Positions 35,926 through 45,323 are shown, counted from the first letter of the stretch. The stretch: DNA of 64,000 nucleotides from Flagellimonas aurea (GCF_017313785.1 NZ_JAFLNL010000006.1:62001-126000), one strand, 5' to 3'. Notes: a model not told the origin generated them from the letters alone. Translations and numbers: made by a program.

Positions 35926-38900
35926 CTAATAGTTGATGAATATCCAGCCCTGTAACGGGGGTTGTCCATTGCCCAAGTCGATCACATATAGGTAGGAGCC
36001 CGCGGGCAATAGTTTCCTATTGTCCTTATAAAATCCGCCCCAATCGTTACGGTAGGACTGGGTGGCAAATACCTCATGTCCCCAGCGGTTGTATACCCGT
36101 ACCACATTGTTCGGGTAATCATTTATGCCGGGAACGATCCAAGTATCGTTGTTACCGTCACCGTTAGGGGTAAAAGCTTGAGCAGGGACCAATGCGGGCG
36201 TGGCCTCTGTATCGTCCGGCGTGTCGTCATCAATATCATCTACATCCTCTGGAACACTGGTATCATCTTTGGGATCTGTTCCTTGGTCCTCCTCCTCGTC
36301 ATCCGTGTAGCCATCACCATCATCATCTGTATCGGCATTATCGCCTATTCCGTCTCCATCGGTGTCGGTGTCCTCGGTTGCATCAAACGGGAAGGCATCC
36401 TCATCGTCGGGTGTGCCGTCGTTGTCATCGTCCTCATCGGCATTGTCGCCCGTTCCGTCACCATCGGTATCGGTATCCTCATTTTCATCTAATGGAAAGG
36501 CATCCTCCTGGTCCGGTGTACCGTCGTTGTCGTCATCGGTATCCGTACTATTCCCAATACCATCATTGTCCGTATCCAAATCATAATAGGTACCGTTCAC
36601 AAATCCTAACGGTATGGTATAGTTTCCAGCTTCATCCCTTGCCATACCATAAAGATCATTGTAGAATACGATTTCACCTGGCACCAATGGGGTAACCTGA
36701 ATATCATAAAGCAATCCAGCGGTCACCTCTTGAAGTGGACCCAAGGTCGCCATTTGTTCCCCGCCTGGCCCTGGTGCGATCAACACTGGGTTGGGGGCCA
36801 GATCAAGAACAGGTTCTGAAAACTGTAATCGAATTGTGAAAGGGCCAAAGTATAGGGATTCTGCAATCACCAAATTAGGAACTGGCTCCACAACATCCTT
36901 TGTCTTGCTATCCGTGGCCGGAACCCCTTCGTTGCCATTGGTATCGGTAAGCGTCACAGACAACGTGATGTTTCCATCACCAAGACCGCTAAGGTCAATA
37001 CCTGTTATTTGATCGGTTGCCGTGGCAATGGTTCCTGAGCCGGTAACGTTTGTCCCGCCACCGTCACTACTGAAGGTATAATCGTAGTCCGTACCTATTC
37101 CGGCACCGGCAAAAGTAAAACTGATCGTAGTTTGGTTTGAACTACTTATGGGATCTTGGTCAATGGTTACCGTATAGCCTTCAGGTGCAACATCATCGGT
37201 AACGTTAACGGTAAGTTCCTTGGCAAAATCATCCGTACCATCATTGGTATTGATTCTGACACTATAGCTACCTACCGCTAATGAGCTATTGGTCCTAACT
37301 ATGCTTCCACTGATATTAAAACTGGAGTTATCCGTATCACCAGTTCCCGATACCAGCGTGTAGGTATGGGAATCGCTAGAATCGGCATCGGTAGTGGATA
37401 ACGTACCTACCGTGGAGTCTACACCTGTAGCACTCTGGCCGATGCTGTTATTATCCAGCGTAATATCGGTTGGAGCAATGTTAATCGGTTGAACCGTAAT
37501 TTGGAAATTATAAGGCACATTAGCTATACCATCACTCAGTATAAGTGCTACATCATGTACACCTGCATCGGCATTGGTTGGCGTACCGGTCAATTCAGCT
37601 TTGGTCGCTACCTGTGCAATAAGTGTGGTTGTCACTAAATACAGCTCACCCGCATCGGATATCACTAAGTCGTCTGCAAAACCGCCCGCAGAAACTGTGA
37701 AAAATGTATCAATATCACCGTTGATATCAATTTTTCGTATCCGCTTGCTTAATCTCTCGGAGATGAAAATTTCATCGTGCTCGTTAATGACCAATCCCGA
37801 GGGGTCGTTAAAAGTCGCATTGACTGCAGGACCGCCATCGCCAGCTTCTGTTCCTGCTCCTTGCGTACCCGCTATGGTTTCAATGGTGTCCGTCGCTAAA
37901 TCAACCCTCCTGATGATGTCGTTAAATCGGTCGGTAAAAACCAAACGCCCTGCACTGTCAAACGCCATACCGTGCGGTTGAGAAACTTGTGAGGTTGACG
38001 CCGTTCCCGTATCGCTATAACCCATTGTTCCCGTACCCACTACACGCGTCCAGTTCGTAGCTGGGTCATTATTGGCAAGGTCAATTTCATAAATACCTCC
38101 TCGCGCGGACGCATACAGTTTGGAACCGTTTGAATTGACGAGTAGTCTCAACATAAACGGTTCCGGCAAATCAGAAAGAAGGGTTCTAGTACCCGTATGA
38201 TCAATTTTCACGATATCCGATTTGGCATAATCTCCGACATACACCGCATCATTGACCACATCATAGGCAATCCCTACTGGATTTAGATTTGTATAAGTTC
38301 CATCCCCTTGATACCAGGTTTGCACATTTCCGCTCTCATCAACATAACGAACCCCATACTCTTCGGTATCGGTGAAGAACAGTTTATTATCGCCATGGGC
38401 GGCAGTGCCCGTTCGAATAACCGCACTGGAAGCAGTGGTCCCATCTGGCGACTGATTCACCCCATCCCCTGTATTGGTTGGCGTTGCACCAGTACCTACA
38501 AAACTGGTTTGCAGTGTACCACTGGTAAAGGTCAACCAAGCAGGAACGGTATTTGCTGTCCAAGTGATCACATCGTTATCGGCATCTGATGCTTTAATGT
38601 CATAGTAATAAAGTGATTGCGCTGTTGCTGATGTGATTGACGTGGATGTTACGGTCGGGGAATTATTGGGCGGGGCAGCGATCGGTCCGTCCAAAGCACT
38701 TTCTTCGGGGCCGCCCGAATCTGAACCATCACTAGGGGTCACTTCAAAACTGATGTATTTGGCCAAATCATCATTTACCAATACATAGGTGTCATTGGTG
38801 GCCCCGAAAATGGCCGCCTTGTTGGTACCTGCTCCGTCATCGGAGCGGTACCATTGATAGGTGGTTCCGCTTTCGGCATCGCCCTCTTGGTCGTCATAGG

Positions 38901-40557
38901 CATAGCTCCCCGTCAAGGTCTGGCCTACTGTAAGGTTTCCTAAAAAACTTACCGAGGAAACTGTAGGCGCATCATTAACTGCAGTAATATTAACGGTTAC
39001 AGAGGAACCAACAGTAATAGTTGATCCTCCGCCTGTTCCAGTATTCCCTCCATCATTTGCCGTAAAAGAAAGGCTTGTTGATGTGGTACTATTGTTCGCA
39101 GTTGTATATTGAATATTACTAACTGTATTCAAATAAGTGTCAATATTGGCAACTGTACCCAATAAGGTAATTGTGGCTGTACCTGAGTTGCTAATGGTCA
39201 CTCCACCTCCTGATGAGGCAGAGAGTGTACCTGCCGCAGCCGTAATTGTTAAACTTACATTCCCCGTGGCCGCATCCTCATCGGCAAAAGTGGCAGCAGA
39301 TAAATCTACATTGCTCCCTACATCCTCGGTTACAGTAATACTCGCAGGAAGCCCTGTAAGTGTTGGGTCGTCATTAACTGCTGCGATCGTAAAACTGAAG
39401 GTTTGATTATTTACTGAACCTCCTTGACCATCACTGACATCGAATTGAAAACTATCCGAAGTTGTGTTACCTCCATTATGTACATAGTCAATCCTGTTGC
39501 TATTCAAATCGTCTTGTGTAAAAGTACCTCCAACTGATAACGGTGTGGTGTTATTTCTAAGTGTACCATTAGAAGGGGTATTATCGAGTGTATAAGTAAT
39601 ATCAGTATCCGCTTCTTCCGCATCATCAAAATCTAATTCGGTACTGGAAATGATAGCTGTACCACCTTCATTAAGAGAGGAACCTGTATTAGCGTTTTGA
39701 GTTGGGGCGGAGTTTGCCGTTGTATCGTTTGCATTTAACCCTGTGGTTTCATAAGTATCTGTACCCGAGCAATCGTTATAAGCATATACCCTAAAGAAAT
39801 ACGTTGTGTTTCCGTCCAAGCCTGAAACCGTAACATTTGGTGAAGCTGAAGTGCCAAAATAAATAGGTTGTTGTCCCGCACCATTCCAAGTGATATCCGC
39901 TACTGGTTGATCGCCATCACTTGGTGCTATGAAAGAATTGGTACTATTCATATAAATTGCATAACCATCTGCACCACCAGCCGGTGCCGTAAAACTTGAT
40001 AATGTCAGGCTAGACGCTGTTTCAGTTCCAAATACTGCACTTGTGGCTGCATCAGATGGAGCGGAGCAGCCAGCTCCAACTGTTGTTATATCAAAAACCA
40101 AAGTACCCATTTGACCCAAGCCAAATCCCTGGGAAAAATCTGTGTCCTGTAACCCCGATAATGTGACGCTTGTTGCCGTAAAGGATACGGAAACCCCCGA
40201 CGTATTTGTCCCTGTAGATGCACCCGAATTGAATGAAGCACCAATAATACCTCCAAAGGTCCCTCCAGAAAAATTAAATGTTATCTCATCAACAGTTAGA
40301 GTAGTACCATTTCTAGCTCCAAATACTATTTTATTTCCGTCTACATCCACATACATATTAGATGTACTACCTATTTCAAATTCTACGTTATAGTCAGCCT
40401 GTGCAGGAGTAGCATCCAGTTCATCATCAGAATTATTTACACTTGTTGATGAAGTAAGTTCTACAAATTCAACATTAGAGCCTGACAAACCTTGAGAAAA
40501 GGAGGTTTGATGGAAAAGAAAACAATTAAGTGCAAGTAAGAATATAATTTTTTTCAT
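35926..40557 (-). CDS. Giant surface protein with fibronectin, cadherin-like, NHL and thrombospondin type-3 repeats and type-B C-terminal domain
   Basis: A 1543-aa exported protein from the ATG at 40557, which places a signal peptide (KKIIFLLALNCFLFHQTSFS) at the N-terminus. In order: a beta-rich region, an FN3-like module at about 170-280 (LDGNTTYFFRVYAYNDCSG), cadherin-like modules at about 290-640 (ITYTLDNTPSNGTLRNN), a six-bladed NHL propeller at about 740-1000 (QPHGMAFDSAGRLVFTDRFN), Ig-like modules, calcium-binding thrombospondin type-3 repeats at about 1327-1434 and the type-B sorting domain (AFTPNGDGNNDTWIVPGIND, YNRWGHEVFATQSYRNDW). It is predicted to be a type IX secreted, cell-surface adhesin. 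The calcium-dependent rigidity of the stalk is inferred. Confidence 0.9.
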   Translation of the reverse strand: MKKIIFLLALNCFLFHQTSFSQGLSGSNVEFVELTSSTSVNNSDDELDATPAQADYNVEFEIGSTSNMYVDVDGNKIVFGARNGTTLTVDEITFNFSGGTFGGIIGASFNSGASTGTNTSGVSVSFTATSVTLSGLQDTDFSQGFGLGQMGTLVFDITTVGAGCSAPSDAATSAVFGTETASSLTLSSFTAPAGGADGYAIYMNSTNSFIAPSDGDQPVADITWNGAGQQPIYFGTSASPNVTVSGLDGNTTYFFRVYAYNDCSGTDTYETTGLNANDTTANSAPTQNANTGSSLNEGGTAIISSTELDFDDAEEADTDITYTLDNTPSNGTLRNNTTPLSVGGTFTQDDLNSNRIDYVHNGGNTTSDSFQFDVSDGQGGSVNNQTFSFTIAAVNDDPTLTGLPASITVTEDVGSNVDLSAATFADEDAATGNVSLTITAAAGTLSASSGGGVTISNSGTATITLLGTVANIDTYLNTVSNIQYTTANNSTTSTSLSFTANDGGNTGTGGGSTITVGSSVTVNITAVNDAPTVSSVSFLGNLTVGQTLTGSYAYDDQEGDAESGTTYQWYRSDDGAGTNKAAIFGATNDTYVLVNDDLAKYISFEVTPSDGSDSGGPEESALDGPIAAPPNNSPTVTSTSITSATAQSLYYYDIKASDADNDVITWTANTVPAWLTFTSGTLQTSFVGTGATPTNTGDGVNQSPDGTTASSAVIRTGTAAHGDNKLFFTDTEEYGVRYVDESGNVQTWYQGDGTYTNLNPVGIAYDVVNDAVYVGDYAKSDIVKIDHTGTRTLLSDLPEPFMLRLLVNSNGSKLYASARGGIYEIDLANNDPATNWTRVVGTGTMGYSDTGTASTSQVSQPHGMAFDSAGRLVFTDRFNDIIRRVDLATDTIETIAGTQGAGTEAGDGGPAVNATFNDPSGLVINEHDEIFISERLSKRIRKIDINGDIDTFFTVSAGGFADDLVISDAGELYLVTTTLIAQVATKAELTGTPTNADAGVHDVALILSDGIANVPYNFQITVQPINIAPTDITLDNNSIGQSATGVDSTVGTLSTTDADSSDSHTYTLVSGTGDTDNSSFNISGSIVRTNSSLAVGSYSVRINTNDGTDDFAKELTVNVTDDVAPEGYTVTIDQDPISSSNQTTISFTFAGAGIGTDYDYTFSSDGGGTNVTGSGTIATATDQITGIDLSGLGDGNITLSVTLTDTNGNEGVPATDSKTKDVVEPVPNLVIAESLYFGPFTIRLQFSEPVLDLAPNPVLIAPGPGGEQMATLGPLQEVTAGLLYDIQVTPLVPGEIVFYNDLYGMARDEAGNYTIPLGFVNGTYYDLDTDNDGIGNSTDTDDDNDGTPDQEDAFPLDENEDTDTDGDGTGDNADEDDDNDGTPDDEDAFPFDATEDTDTDGDGIGDNADTDDDGDGYTDDEEEDQGTDPKDDTSVPEDVDDIDDDTPDDTEATPALVPAQAFTPNGDGNNDTWIVPGINDYPNNVVRVYNRWGHEVFATQSYRNDWGGFYKDNRKLLPAGSYLYVIDLGNGQPPLQGWIFINY
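36255..36580 (-). repeat. In-gene tandem repeats encoding thrombospondin type-3 calcium loops
   Basis: About 105-bp units encode DTDGDGTGDNADEDDDNDGTP and close variants, followed by an EDAFPFDAT-like linker. Two near-complete units plus partial ones are visible. The antisense strand of this stretch also has long open frames rich in His and Pro or Val and Ser, which are by-products of the repeat composition. Confidence 0.8.
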
Positions 40558-41170
40558 GAGGCTGGTTTTTGGTGTTGACATCTTGAATGTGTGAGCAAAA
40601 CATGGGTACTCTTGCCATGTAAATTCTTAATTTATGTTTTGATAGGAGTGCAATTTTTTTCCAACTTCCCTACGAGCTTTGGTCTTTATTCAAGAAAAAT
40701 GATTCTTGGAAAATACATTGGTAATTAATTCGGTGGGAATTGTCGATTTGAGGAAAAATCGAAAGTAGGGTCGATTTTTTCGTTTGCATGCTGTTTATTA
40801 GTTGATTATTGTTCAAACATATATATACTTATGAGGTGCTTTCCTACTTTTGTTGTCTTTTAAGTAAAACTTGTTGTAAAACTTTTCTAACTTGATATTA
40901 CAAATGATGCCCTGGAGAAATATTTGTTTTTACACTAGACATATCATTTCAAATAGTGCTTAATTCATATGGTTAATCAATTAAGACCATCCATTATCAG
41001 CAATGCTGAATGGAATACCGGGGTAGGCCAATGGACGTATAAATGAGGAGGTACTTAGGAGCTATAACCACCTCCTTGCCGGCTCCCTCTAAACTTACTT
41101 TTAATTTCGGTCATTCTCCATCTACACTTTTTTAGGGAAGGCTACACCATTGGAGGAGCAAAAGGAATGA
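40558..41170. other. Intergenic gap with small dyads, no gene seen
   Basis: No convincing ORF, tRNA or mobile element is visible in these 613 bp. A hairpin-like dyad (GAAAAATCGA/TCGATTTTTTC) lies at 40753-40781. A half-site of the NarL type (ATGGGTA on the plus strand) is at 40602-40608, about 45 bp before the giant adhesin start, and could be a weak relative of the 37-bp element. A short dyad with AGGAGGT/ACCACCTCCT arms is near 41045-41080. Confidence 0.4.
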
Positions 41171-42247
41171 TTAGAAATCAAATTCACCCCATATCAATGG
41201 GGGGACAACAGCCCTGTTGTTCTTGCCCACAAATCGGCATTTCCCACCATCCGATGCCTTTGATTCCAATGGAAATAGAACCCCAGACCCATTTATGCAG
41301 GAAGCCATGGCCTTTGAGTACAATAAATAATCGTGTTTGGCCAACCAGTCCCCTTCTTTCCCCTTTCTTGTTTTACCTAAGGACCGACCGTGAAAGTCAC
41401 TTAATGTTCCATCACCCAGTAAAGGAGTTAAACAATCCCCATAGGAAACCTCGCCCAAGGTTCCACAAACCATAATTTTGTCCCTACTTTGGGAAATCAA
41501 TTGATTGCAGAAAGACCGAACCCTTTGTGCTTGTTGCTTTCTTTTTGTATGCAAATCCAAATCCTTGTGATCTTCCTGGAACCTGGCACTAATGATCGTC
41601 AACTCCTTCCCTTCCGGGGTCACGACGGTATATTCTGGGCAGTCCATCCCAAAAAGGTCACGGCCCTCTTTGTCCTTCTCGTGGGCATGGGGCTGGAACC
41701 CAGTGATACGATACCCGTTCCTAGTGAGTATCGCATGGCCCAGTCCCCTGTTGTCATTGCCTTCCGTGAAAAGCCATTGTTCAAAGGCCCCATCCAGTTT
41801 GGGGGCCAAATAGTCCCTATTGAAATCCGATAGGGAGGCCCTATCCTCTACTTCTTGTAAAACCAAAATATCTGGGTTTGCCTGTACAATGGAACTTACT
41901 TTTGCCTCTCGATGCTTTTCATCCAAAGGATAACTTCTGAGTTCCACCCAGCCGTTCCATCCCACCCGCTCCGATGCCTTTACCTGACGTTCCCCTCCCA
42001 AAGGTTTTACATAAAGATGTCCTCCCCTCCTGCGAAGGGTGAGAAAAGGTTCCGTGGTCTGTGGACTGAAGCCCATCAAAAAGGCCAGTTCCCGCATACG
42101 TCCCAAATCTTGGTGCTCTTTTTTGGGATTTTTCAATAGGACATGGAATTCTTCCATCCAGTCCTGAAGGTTTTTGGAAGCATTTTGCTTGAGGAAGGAT
42201 AAGTCCCTATAAAAAAGGTTTTGGATGTTCATTGTAGCTATTCTCAT
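41171..42247 (-). CDS. Endonuclease/exonuclease/phosphatase-family protein (cytoplasmic type)
   Basis: A 358-aa EEP-fold protein without a signal peptide. Motifs: MRIATMNIQNLFYRD (N-terminal Asn), ILVLQEVEDRASL (metal Glu), IISARFQEDHKD (catalytic His region), MVCGTLGEVSYGD in place of the usual GDFN motif, and WLAKHDYLLYSK. An internal insert (about residues 40-110) contains the YPLDEKHREAKVSSI region. Unlike the exported EEP protein at 5467-6243, the third metal motif is degenerate (G-T-L-G instead of G-D-F-N), so activity is uncertain. It sits with DnaC-like and HTH genes typical of integrated elements of Bacteroidota. Confidence 0.75.
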   Translation of the reverse strand: MRIATMNIQNLFYRDLSFLKQNASKNLQDWMEEFHVLLKNPKKEHQDLGRMRELAFLMGFSPQTTEPFLTLRRRGGHLYVKPLGGERQVKASERVGWNGWVELRSYPLDEKHREAKVSSIVQANPDILVLQEVEDRASLSDFNRDYLAPKLDGAFEQWLFTEGNDNRGLGHAILTRNGYRITGFQPHAHEKDKEGRDLFGMDCPEYTVVTPEGKELTIISARFQEDHKDLDLHTKRKQQAQRVRSFCNQLISQSRDKIMVCGTLGEVSYGDCLTPLLGDGTLSDFHGRSLGKTRKGKEGDWLAKHDYLLYSKAMASCINGSGVLFPLESKASDGGKCRFVGKNNRAVVPPLIWGEFDF

Positions 42248-42265
42248 GATTCTCGTTTTTTGATG

Positions 42266-42943
42266 TTATTTTTTATTCTCGGTTATGATTCCACGTTTAT
42301 CCCGTGCACTTTGGTCGAAGGCGACCAAGTTGAACAGTTCCCGCATACGGCTTCGTACCCGATTGCCATAACGCTCCTCCAGTTCGGCCGCGTTCAAGTT
42401 GGTAGTGGCATGGGTTTGGAGGCCCGATTCCAAAAACAACTCATGGCGGGACAATAATATTTCCCCCAAGACATTGCAGTCCTTCCCAAAATGCCTGCCC
42501 ATCTGTTCCACCCCGATATCATCAAAACAGAAATACCGGCCGTTGCCATAGTCCTCGATGATTCGATGTCCTACATGATTGAACCCAAAGACAATGTTCC
42601 GGGCCGGAATGACCTCATAAGGGCGATAATGTGGAACAATATGCCTGATGAGCTTCATCAAGGTGGTCTTCCCGCAGCCTACAGGACCGGAAAGCAGGAT
42701 TCCCTTATCTGGATCAATGCCCATTTTTTGACAGCCCGTACGATCACGGACCATGTAATTACAGAGTTTTAAGAGTACCTTATGGTCTTCAGGAAAAAGC
42801 CTGAAATTCCGTCCAAAAAGCATTTTTCCTTTGGCATCCAGATAGGTCAGTACTTTGGAAAAATCATATTCCACCTGTTTCCCATCGAACTCGCCCAGGG
42901 AATAGATTACGCTCCCTTCCCTTATCTTAGAGGGGTTGTCCAT
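42266..42943 (-). CDS. DnaC/IstB-like AAA ATPase
   Basis: A 225-aa AAA+ protein resembling helicase loaders. Walker A is GPVGCGKTT at residues 86-94; a Walker-B-like stretch is YFCFDDIGVEQMG; sensor residues follow in HATTNLNAAELEERYGNRV and an arginine finger region in RVRSRMRELFNLVAF. In many Bacteroidota conjugative or mobilisable elements this protein is paired with a small HTH replication protein, as it is here: its start overlaps the end of the next upstream gene by 17 bp. A role in element replication is inferred. Confidence 0.82.
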   Translation of the reverse strand: MDNPSKIREGSVIYSLGEFDGKQVEYDFSKVLTYLDAKGKMLFGRNFRLFPEDHKVLLKLCNYMVRDRTGCQKMGIDPDKGILLSGPVGCGKTTLMKLIRHIVPHYRPYEVIPARNIVFGFNHVGHRIIEDYGNGRYFCFDDIGVEQMGRHFGKDCNVLGEILLSRHELFLESGLQTHATTNLNAAELEERYGNRVRSRMRELFNLVAFDQSARDKRGIITENKK

Positions 42944-43601
42944 AGTCTTTTTGGGTTTCGACCATCAAATGGTCCCGGTCTCTTGTGTTGATAACGGATT
43001 TGTCATTGGCCTTTTTTATTTCATCGGCCTTGAGCATCCAGTTATGTGCGGCAGCCTTCCAGTCCACTATGGGAATCTTGCCCCCGATCTTCCAACCAAT
43101 GGCCTGGTAATGGTTAAAGAATTTTTGCGCCTCTTCTTTTCCATAAGCTTTCTCCTTAAAAAAATTGAAAACCTCCAATTGACTTTTGGGCTTTGCTACT
43201 CCAGAACGTTTATCGGTTTGGTCTGTTTTCTTATATAAGGTGTCCGGTACACGGTTGGGACAGTAGGTCCCAAAAATGGAACGGCTGCGTTCCATCACCG
43301 TACCGCTCTTGTCCCAGTTTTGGGTCAGTCCGATCCTACTGCATCGGATCGGACTATGTGAGGGAGTGTAGGTGATGTACCCCATCTGATCGAGTTGTTT
43401 CAACAAACGGTGATATGTGGATTTGGAACCGATTTTGCCCATCTTCATCAGTTCCTTGCGATTGACCGGAAAATCCTTTGGAAACCGATACAGGTTCCAA
43501 TAGAAAAATAGGGCCAGATATAGACTGATATGTCCCGGGACCAAACGTTCGTCCCCATAAATCTCTACAAACACGGTATTGAGATGCTTGATATAGTTCA
43601 T
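42927..43601 (-). CDS. DnaD-like helix-turn-helix replication protein
   Basis: A 224-aa protein. Residues about 15-95 look like a winged HTH (HISLYLALFFYWNLYRFPKD, KMGKIGSKSTYHRLLKQLDQ), followed by a linker and a C-terminal DnaD-like helical segment (EVFNFFKEKAYGKEEAQKFF, YQAIGWKIGGKIPIVDWKAA). The combination resembles primosomal/replication initiation proteins of phages and mobile elements. It overlaps the ATPase gene and the excisionase-like gene, forming a three-gene operon. The exact function is inferred. Confidence 0.7.
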   Translation of the reverse strand: MNYIKHLNTVFVEIYGDERLVPGHISLYLALFFYWNLYRFPKDFPVNRKELMKMGKIGSKSTYHRLLKQLDQMGYITYTPSHSPIRCSRIGLTQNWDKSGTVMERSRSIFGTYCPNRVPDTLYKKTDQTDKRSGVAKPKSQLEVFNFFKEKAYGKEEAQKFFNHYQAIGWKIGGKIPIVDWKAAAHNWMLKADEIKKANDKSVINTRDRDHLMVETQKDYGQPL

Positions 43602-43885
43602 ACCGTCCCTTCCGTAAACCCCACCTTGTTCTCCAAGATAATCTTGTCGATTTCCTCGGCATCGTAGAAAAGAATGCCTTCAACTTTGTAACTGGGAATG
43701 ATATTTTTATTGCGGAGGCCTTGTAGCGTGCCGTAGCTGATTTCCAATCGCTTCAGTACGTCACTGGAGCGCAGCCAGTTTTTGGTTTGGGGATGGGTGT
43801 GTTCCAACATCAAGCTCTTGAATTCCTTGAGGAGTTCCTCTTTGAACGCTTTGAGACCCTCGGTGGTAATGATCGTTGCCGCCAT
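43598..43885 (-). CDS. Excisionase-like HTH_17 protein
   Basis: A 95-aa DNA-binding protein using the ATG at 43885 (MAATIITTEGLKAFKEELL); the frame extends 11 codons upstream to a TTG at 43918, but the ATG is preferred. The C-terminal half is a MerR/HTH_17 winged helix (WLRSSDVLKRLEISYGTLQG, IIPSYKVEGILFYDAEEID). Such proteins act as excisionases or replication/regulatory factors in Bacteroidota integrative elements. The twin 24-bp palindromes lie about 95 and 235 bp upstream of this start, the natural place for its operator or for an element origin. Confidence 0.82.
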   Translation of the reverse strand: MAATIITTEGLKAFKEELLKEFKSLMLEHTHPQTKNWLRSSDVLKRLEISYGTLQGLRNKNIIPSYKVEGILFYDAEEIDKIILENKVGFTEGTV

Positions 43886-43980
43886 TTTACTATGGTTTTG
43901 GGGATAGGCGCCTACCAACTAAGTTATGTGCTCGCTATCCGGGTTCGACCACAAATCTGAAAAAGCTTTTTGGAAAAAAG

Positions 43981-44004
43981 TCCCAAGTTGGTACCAACTT
44001 GGGA
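43981..44004. repeat. Perfect 24-bp palindrome, copy 1
   Basis: The left half is TCCCAAGTTGGT and the right half is its exact reverse complement, so all 24 bases are self-complementary. An identical copy lies 138 bp away. It is immediately followed by a T8 tract and AT-rich DNA. Confidence 0.9.
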
Positions 44005-44118
44005 ACGATTTTTTTTACATAAAATTTAAATGGTTTTGGTGTGTTTTGGACTCTTGAAAGCCTCAGCATGTCATGAAAATGAGAAAAATGAGGCCTCGAA
44101 ACGCCCGAAAACCAAAAT

Positions 44119-44142
44119 TCCCAAGTTGGTACCAACTTGGGA
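44119..44142. repeat. Perfect 24-bp palindrome, copy 2
   Basis: Identical in all 24 bases to copy 1 at 43981-44004, while the DNA between and around them is unrelated. The gap between the HTH gene and the LysR gene (43886-44339) contains no other convincing feature; the open frame at 43935-44195 exists only because the two palindromes translate to similar KLVPTW peptides. Confidence 0.9.
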
Positions 44143-44339
44143 AAAATTCTGGTAGCACCTACAAGCAAATTATTACCGGTAAGTGAAACACTCAAAAACC
44201 AAAGCCTTACAAGAATAACAAGTAATCCTGCGGGCGGGAATCTAAAATTTCCACCCCATGGTTACCCCGAACCATCTTTGGACAACGGTTGCCATCAAAG
44301 TCCATCAACTGAGGGATAGCGACTGGCATGTATCCATGG

Positions 44340-45248
44340 TTATACTTCGGCAACCGTCATTTTATGCTCAAAAATCCGTTGTATTTGTCCGATCTCATCG
44401 GAGTATAGGGTGTTCTTGCGCATAGCGAAGTAGAGGTTGTTCTCCAAGACGTTGAAGCCCTCCCAAAGCAACTTTATATTCCCCTTGTACATTTCTTCCC
44501 TGCACAGAAAATCGGGAAGAACGGAAACCCCACTGGCATTTCTAAGGCAGCGTACGATCGAAGTCTTGTTGGGAACGATGTAATTGCACTTAAAATCCGG
44601 ATGTTTTTTAAAATTGGTCTGCCAAAACTTGCGCAAATGTTCCATATCCCCTGTAGTGCCATACCAAATCTGTTGTTTGAGCCACTGGAGCATTTCTTGT
44701 TTATCCTTTCTTGCAAGTATTTCGTCAAAGGCGGAGGTGTCGGTATCCCTTCCGGCCACCAATACGATCCTTTCCTTGGAAAATGCACGATAGTCAATGT
44801 TCTTTTCACTTCCCTTTTGGGAACTTATCACCAGATCGAGGATGCCCTTCTCCAAATCGGCAAGGGCCTCGGTATATTCCACAAACTTCACAACGATATC
44901 AAAGGGCAGGCTGGAGATATAAGGTTCCAAGGTATATTGGAAGGTTTCCATACACATGCCCACATGGATAGTTGGTGTATTGTTCAGGGCATTTTTCTTA
45001 AAACATTGCTCTGCATCCTCAAGTTTTGTGATGGCGTCCTTCACATGGTTGTACAGCACCTTGCCCCTTTCCGTAGGCACCATCCGTCTAGATGACCTAT
45101 CAAATAGCTTATAACCGGTATAGGTCTCCAAAGCTCCCAGGTGCAGGCTGACCCCCGGCTGAGAAACATACAGCGATTGGGCAGCCCCGGTAAGTGTACC
45201 CGTTTCATAGATGGCGATAAACGTTCTGAACCATTCCAAATTGACCAT
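44340..45248 (-). CDS. LysR-family transcriptional regulator
   Basis: A 302-aa regulator. The N-terminal winged HTH is clear (MVNLEWFRTFIAIYETGTLT, AQSLYVSQPGVSLHLGALE, YKLFDRSSRRMVPTERG), followed by a substrate-binding domain from about residue 90 (IHVGMCMETFQYTLEPYISS). It is divergent from the MFS efflux gene across a 94-bp AT-rich intergenic region containing both promoters, which is the classic LysR layout. It probably controls the MFS-reductase-hydrolase cluster in response to a small molecule. Confidence 0.95.
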   Translation of the reverse strand: MVNLEWFRTFIAIYETGTLTGAAQSLYVSQPGVSLHLGALETYTGYKLFDRSSRRMVPTERGKVLYNHVKDAITKLEDAEQCFKKNALNNTPTIHVGMCMETFQYTLEPYISSLPFDIVVKFVEYTEALADLEKGILDLVISSQKGSEKNIDYRAFSKERIVLVAGRDTDTSAFDEILARKDKQEMLQWLKQQIWYGTTGDMEHLRKFWQTNFKKHPDFKCNYIVPNKTSIVRCLRNASGVSVLPDFLCREEMYKGNIKLLWEGFNVLENNLYFAMRKNTLYSDEIGQIQRIFEHKMTVAEV

Positions 45249-45271
45249 ATCGAATCATTATAATTATTATA

Positions 45272-45279
45272 CAAATGTA
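45272..45279 (-). promoter_or_regulatory. -7 box of the LysR gene
   Basis: Minus-strand reading TACATTTG matches the Bacteroidota TAnnTTTG consensus and lies 24 bp before the LysR ATG. Confidence 0.5.
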
Positions 45280-45315
45280 TGATTTATATTATTTTTATAA
45301 TATTTCGACACCCAA

Positions 45316-45323
45316 TACTTTTG
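45316..45323 (+). promoter_or_regulatory. -7 box of the MFS gene
   Basis: TACTTTTG is a perfect match to TAnnTTTG and lies 20 bp before the ATG at 45343. The region between this box and the LysR promoter is AT-rich with dyad-like TATTATTTTTATAATA sequence, a plausible LysR binding site. Confidence 0.5.

Noticed and set aside
36192..36695. Long His/Pro-rich open frame on the plus strand
   Set aside because: It is the antisense of the thrombospondin type-3 repeats and arises from their repeated Asp-rich codons.
43935..44195. 86-aa open frame on the minus strand between the HTH gene and the LysR gene
   Set aside because: It spans both 24-bp palindromes, whose translation creates the repeated KLVPTW peptides; there is no family signal and no sign of a ribosome-binding start.
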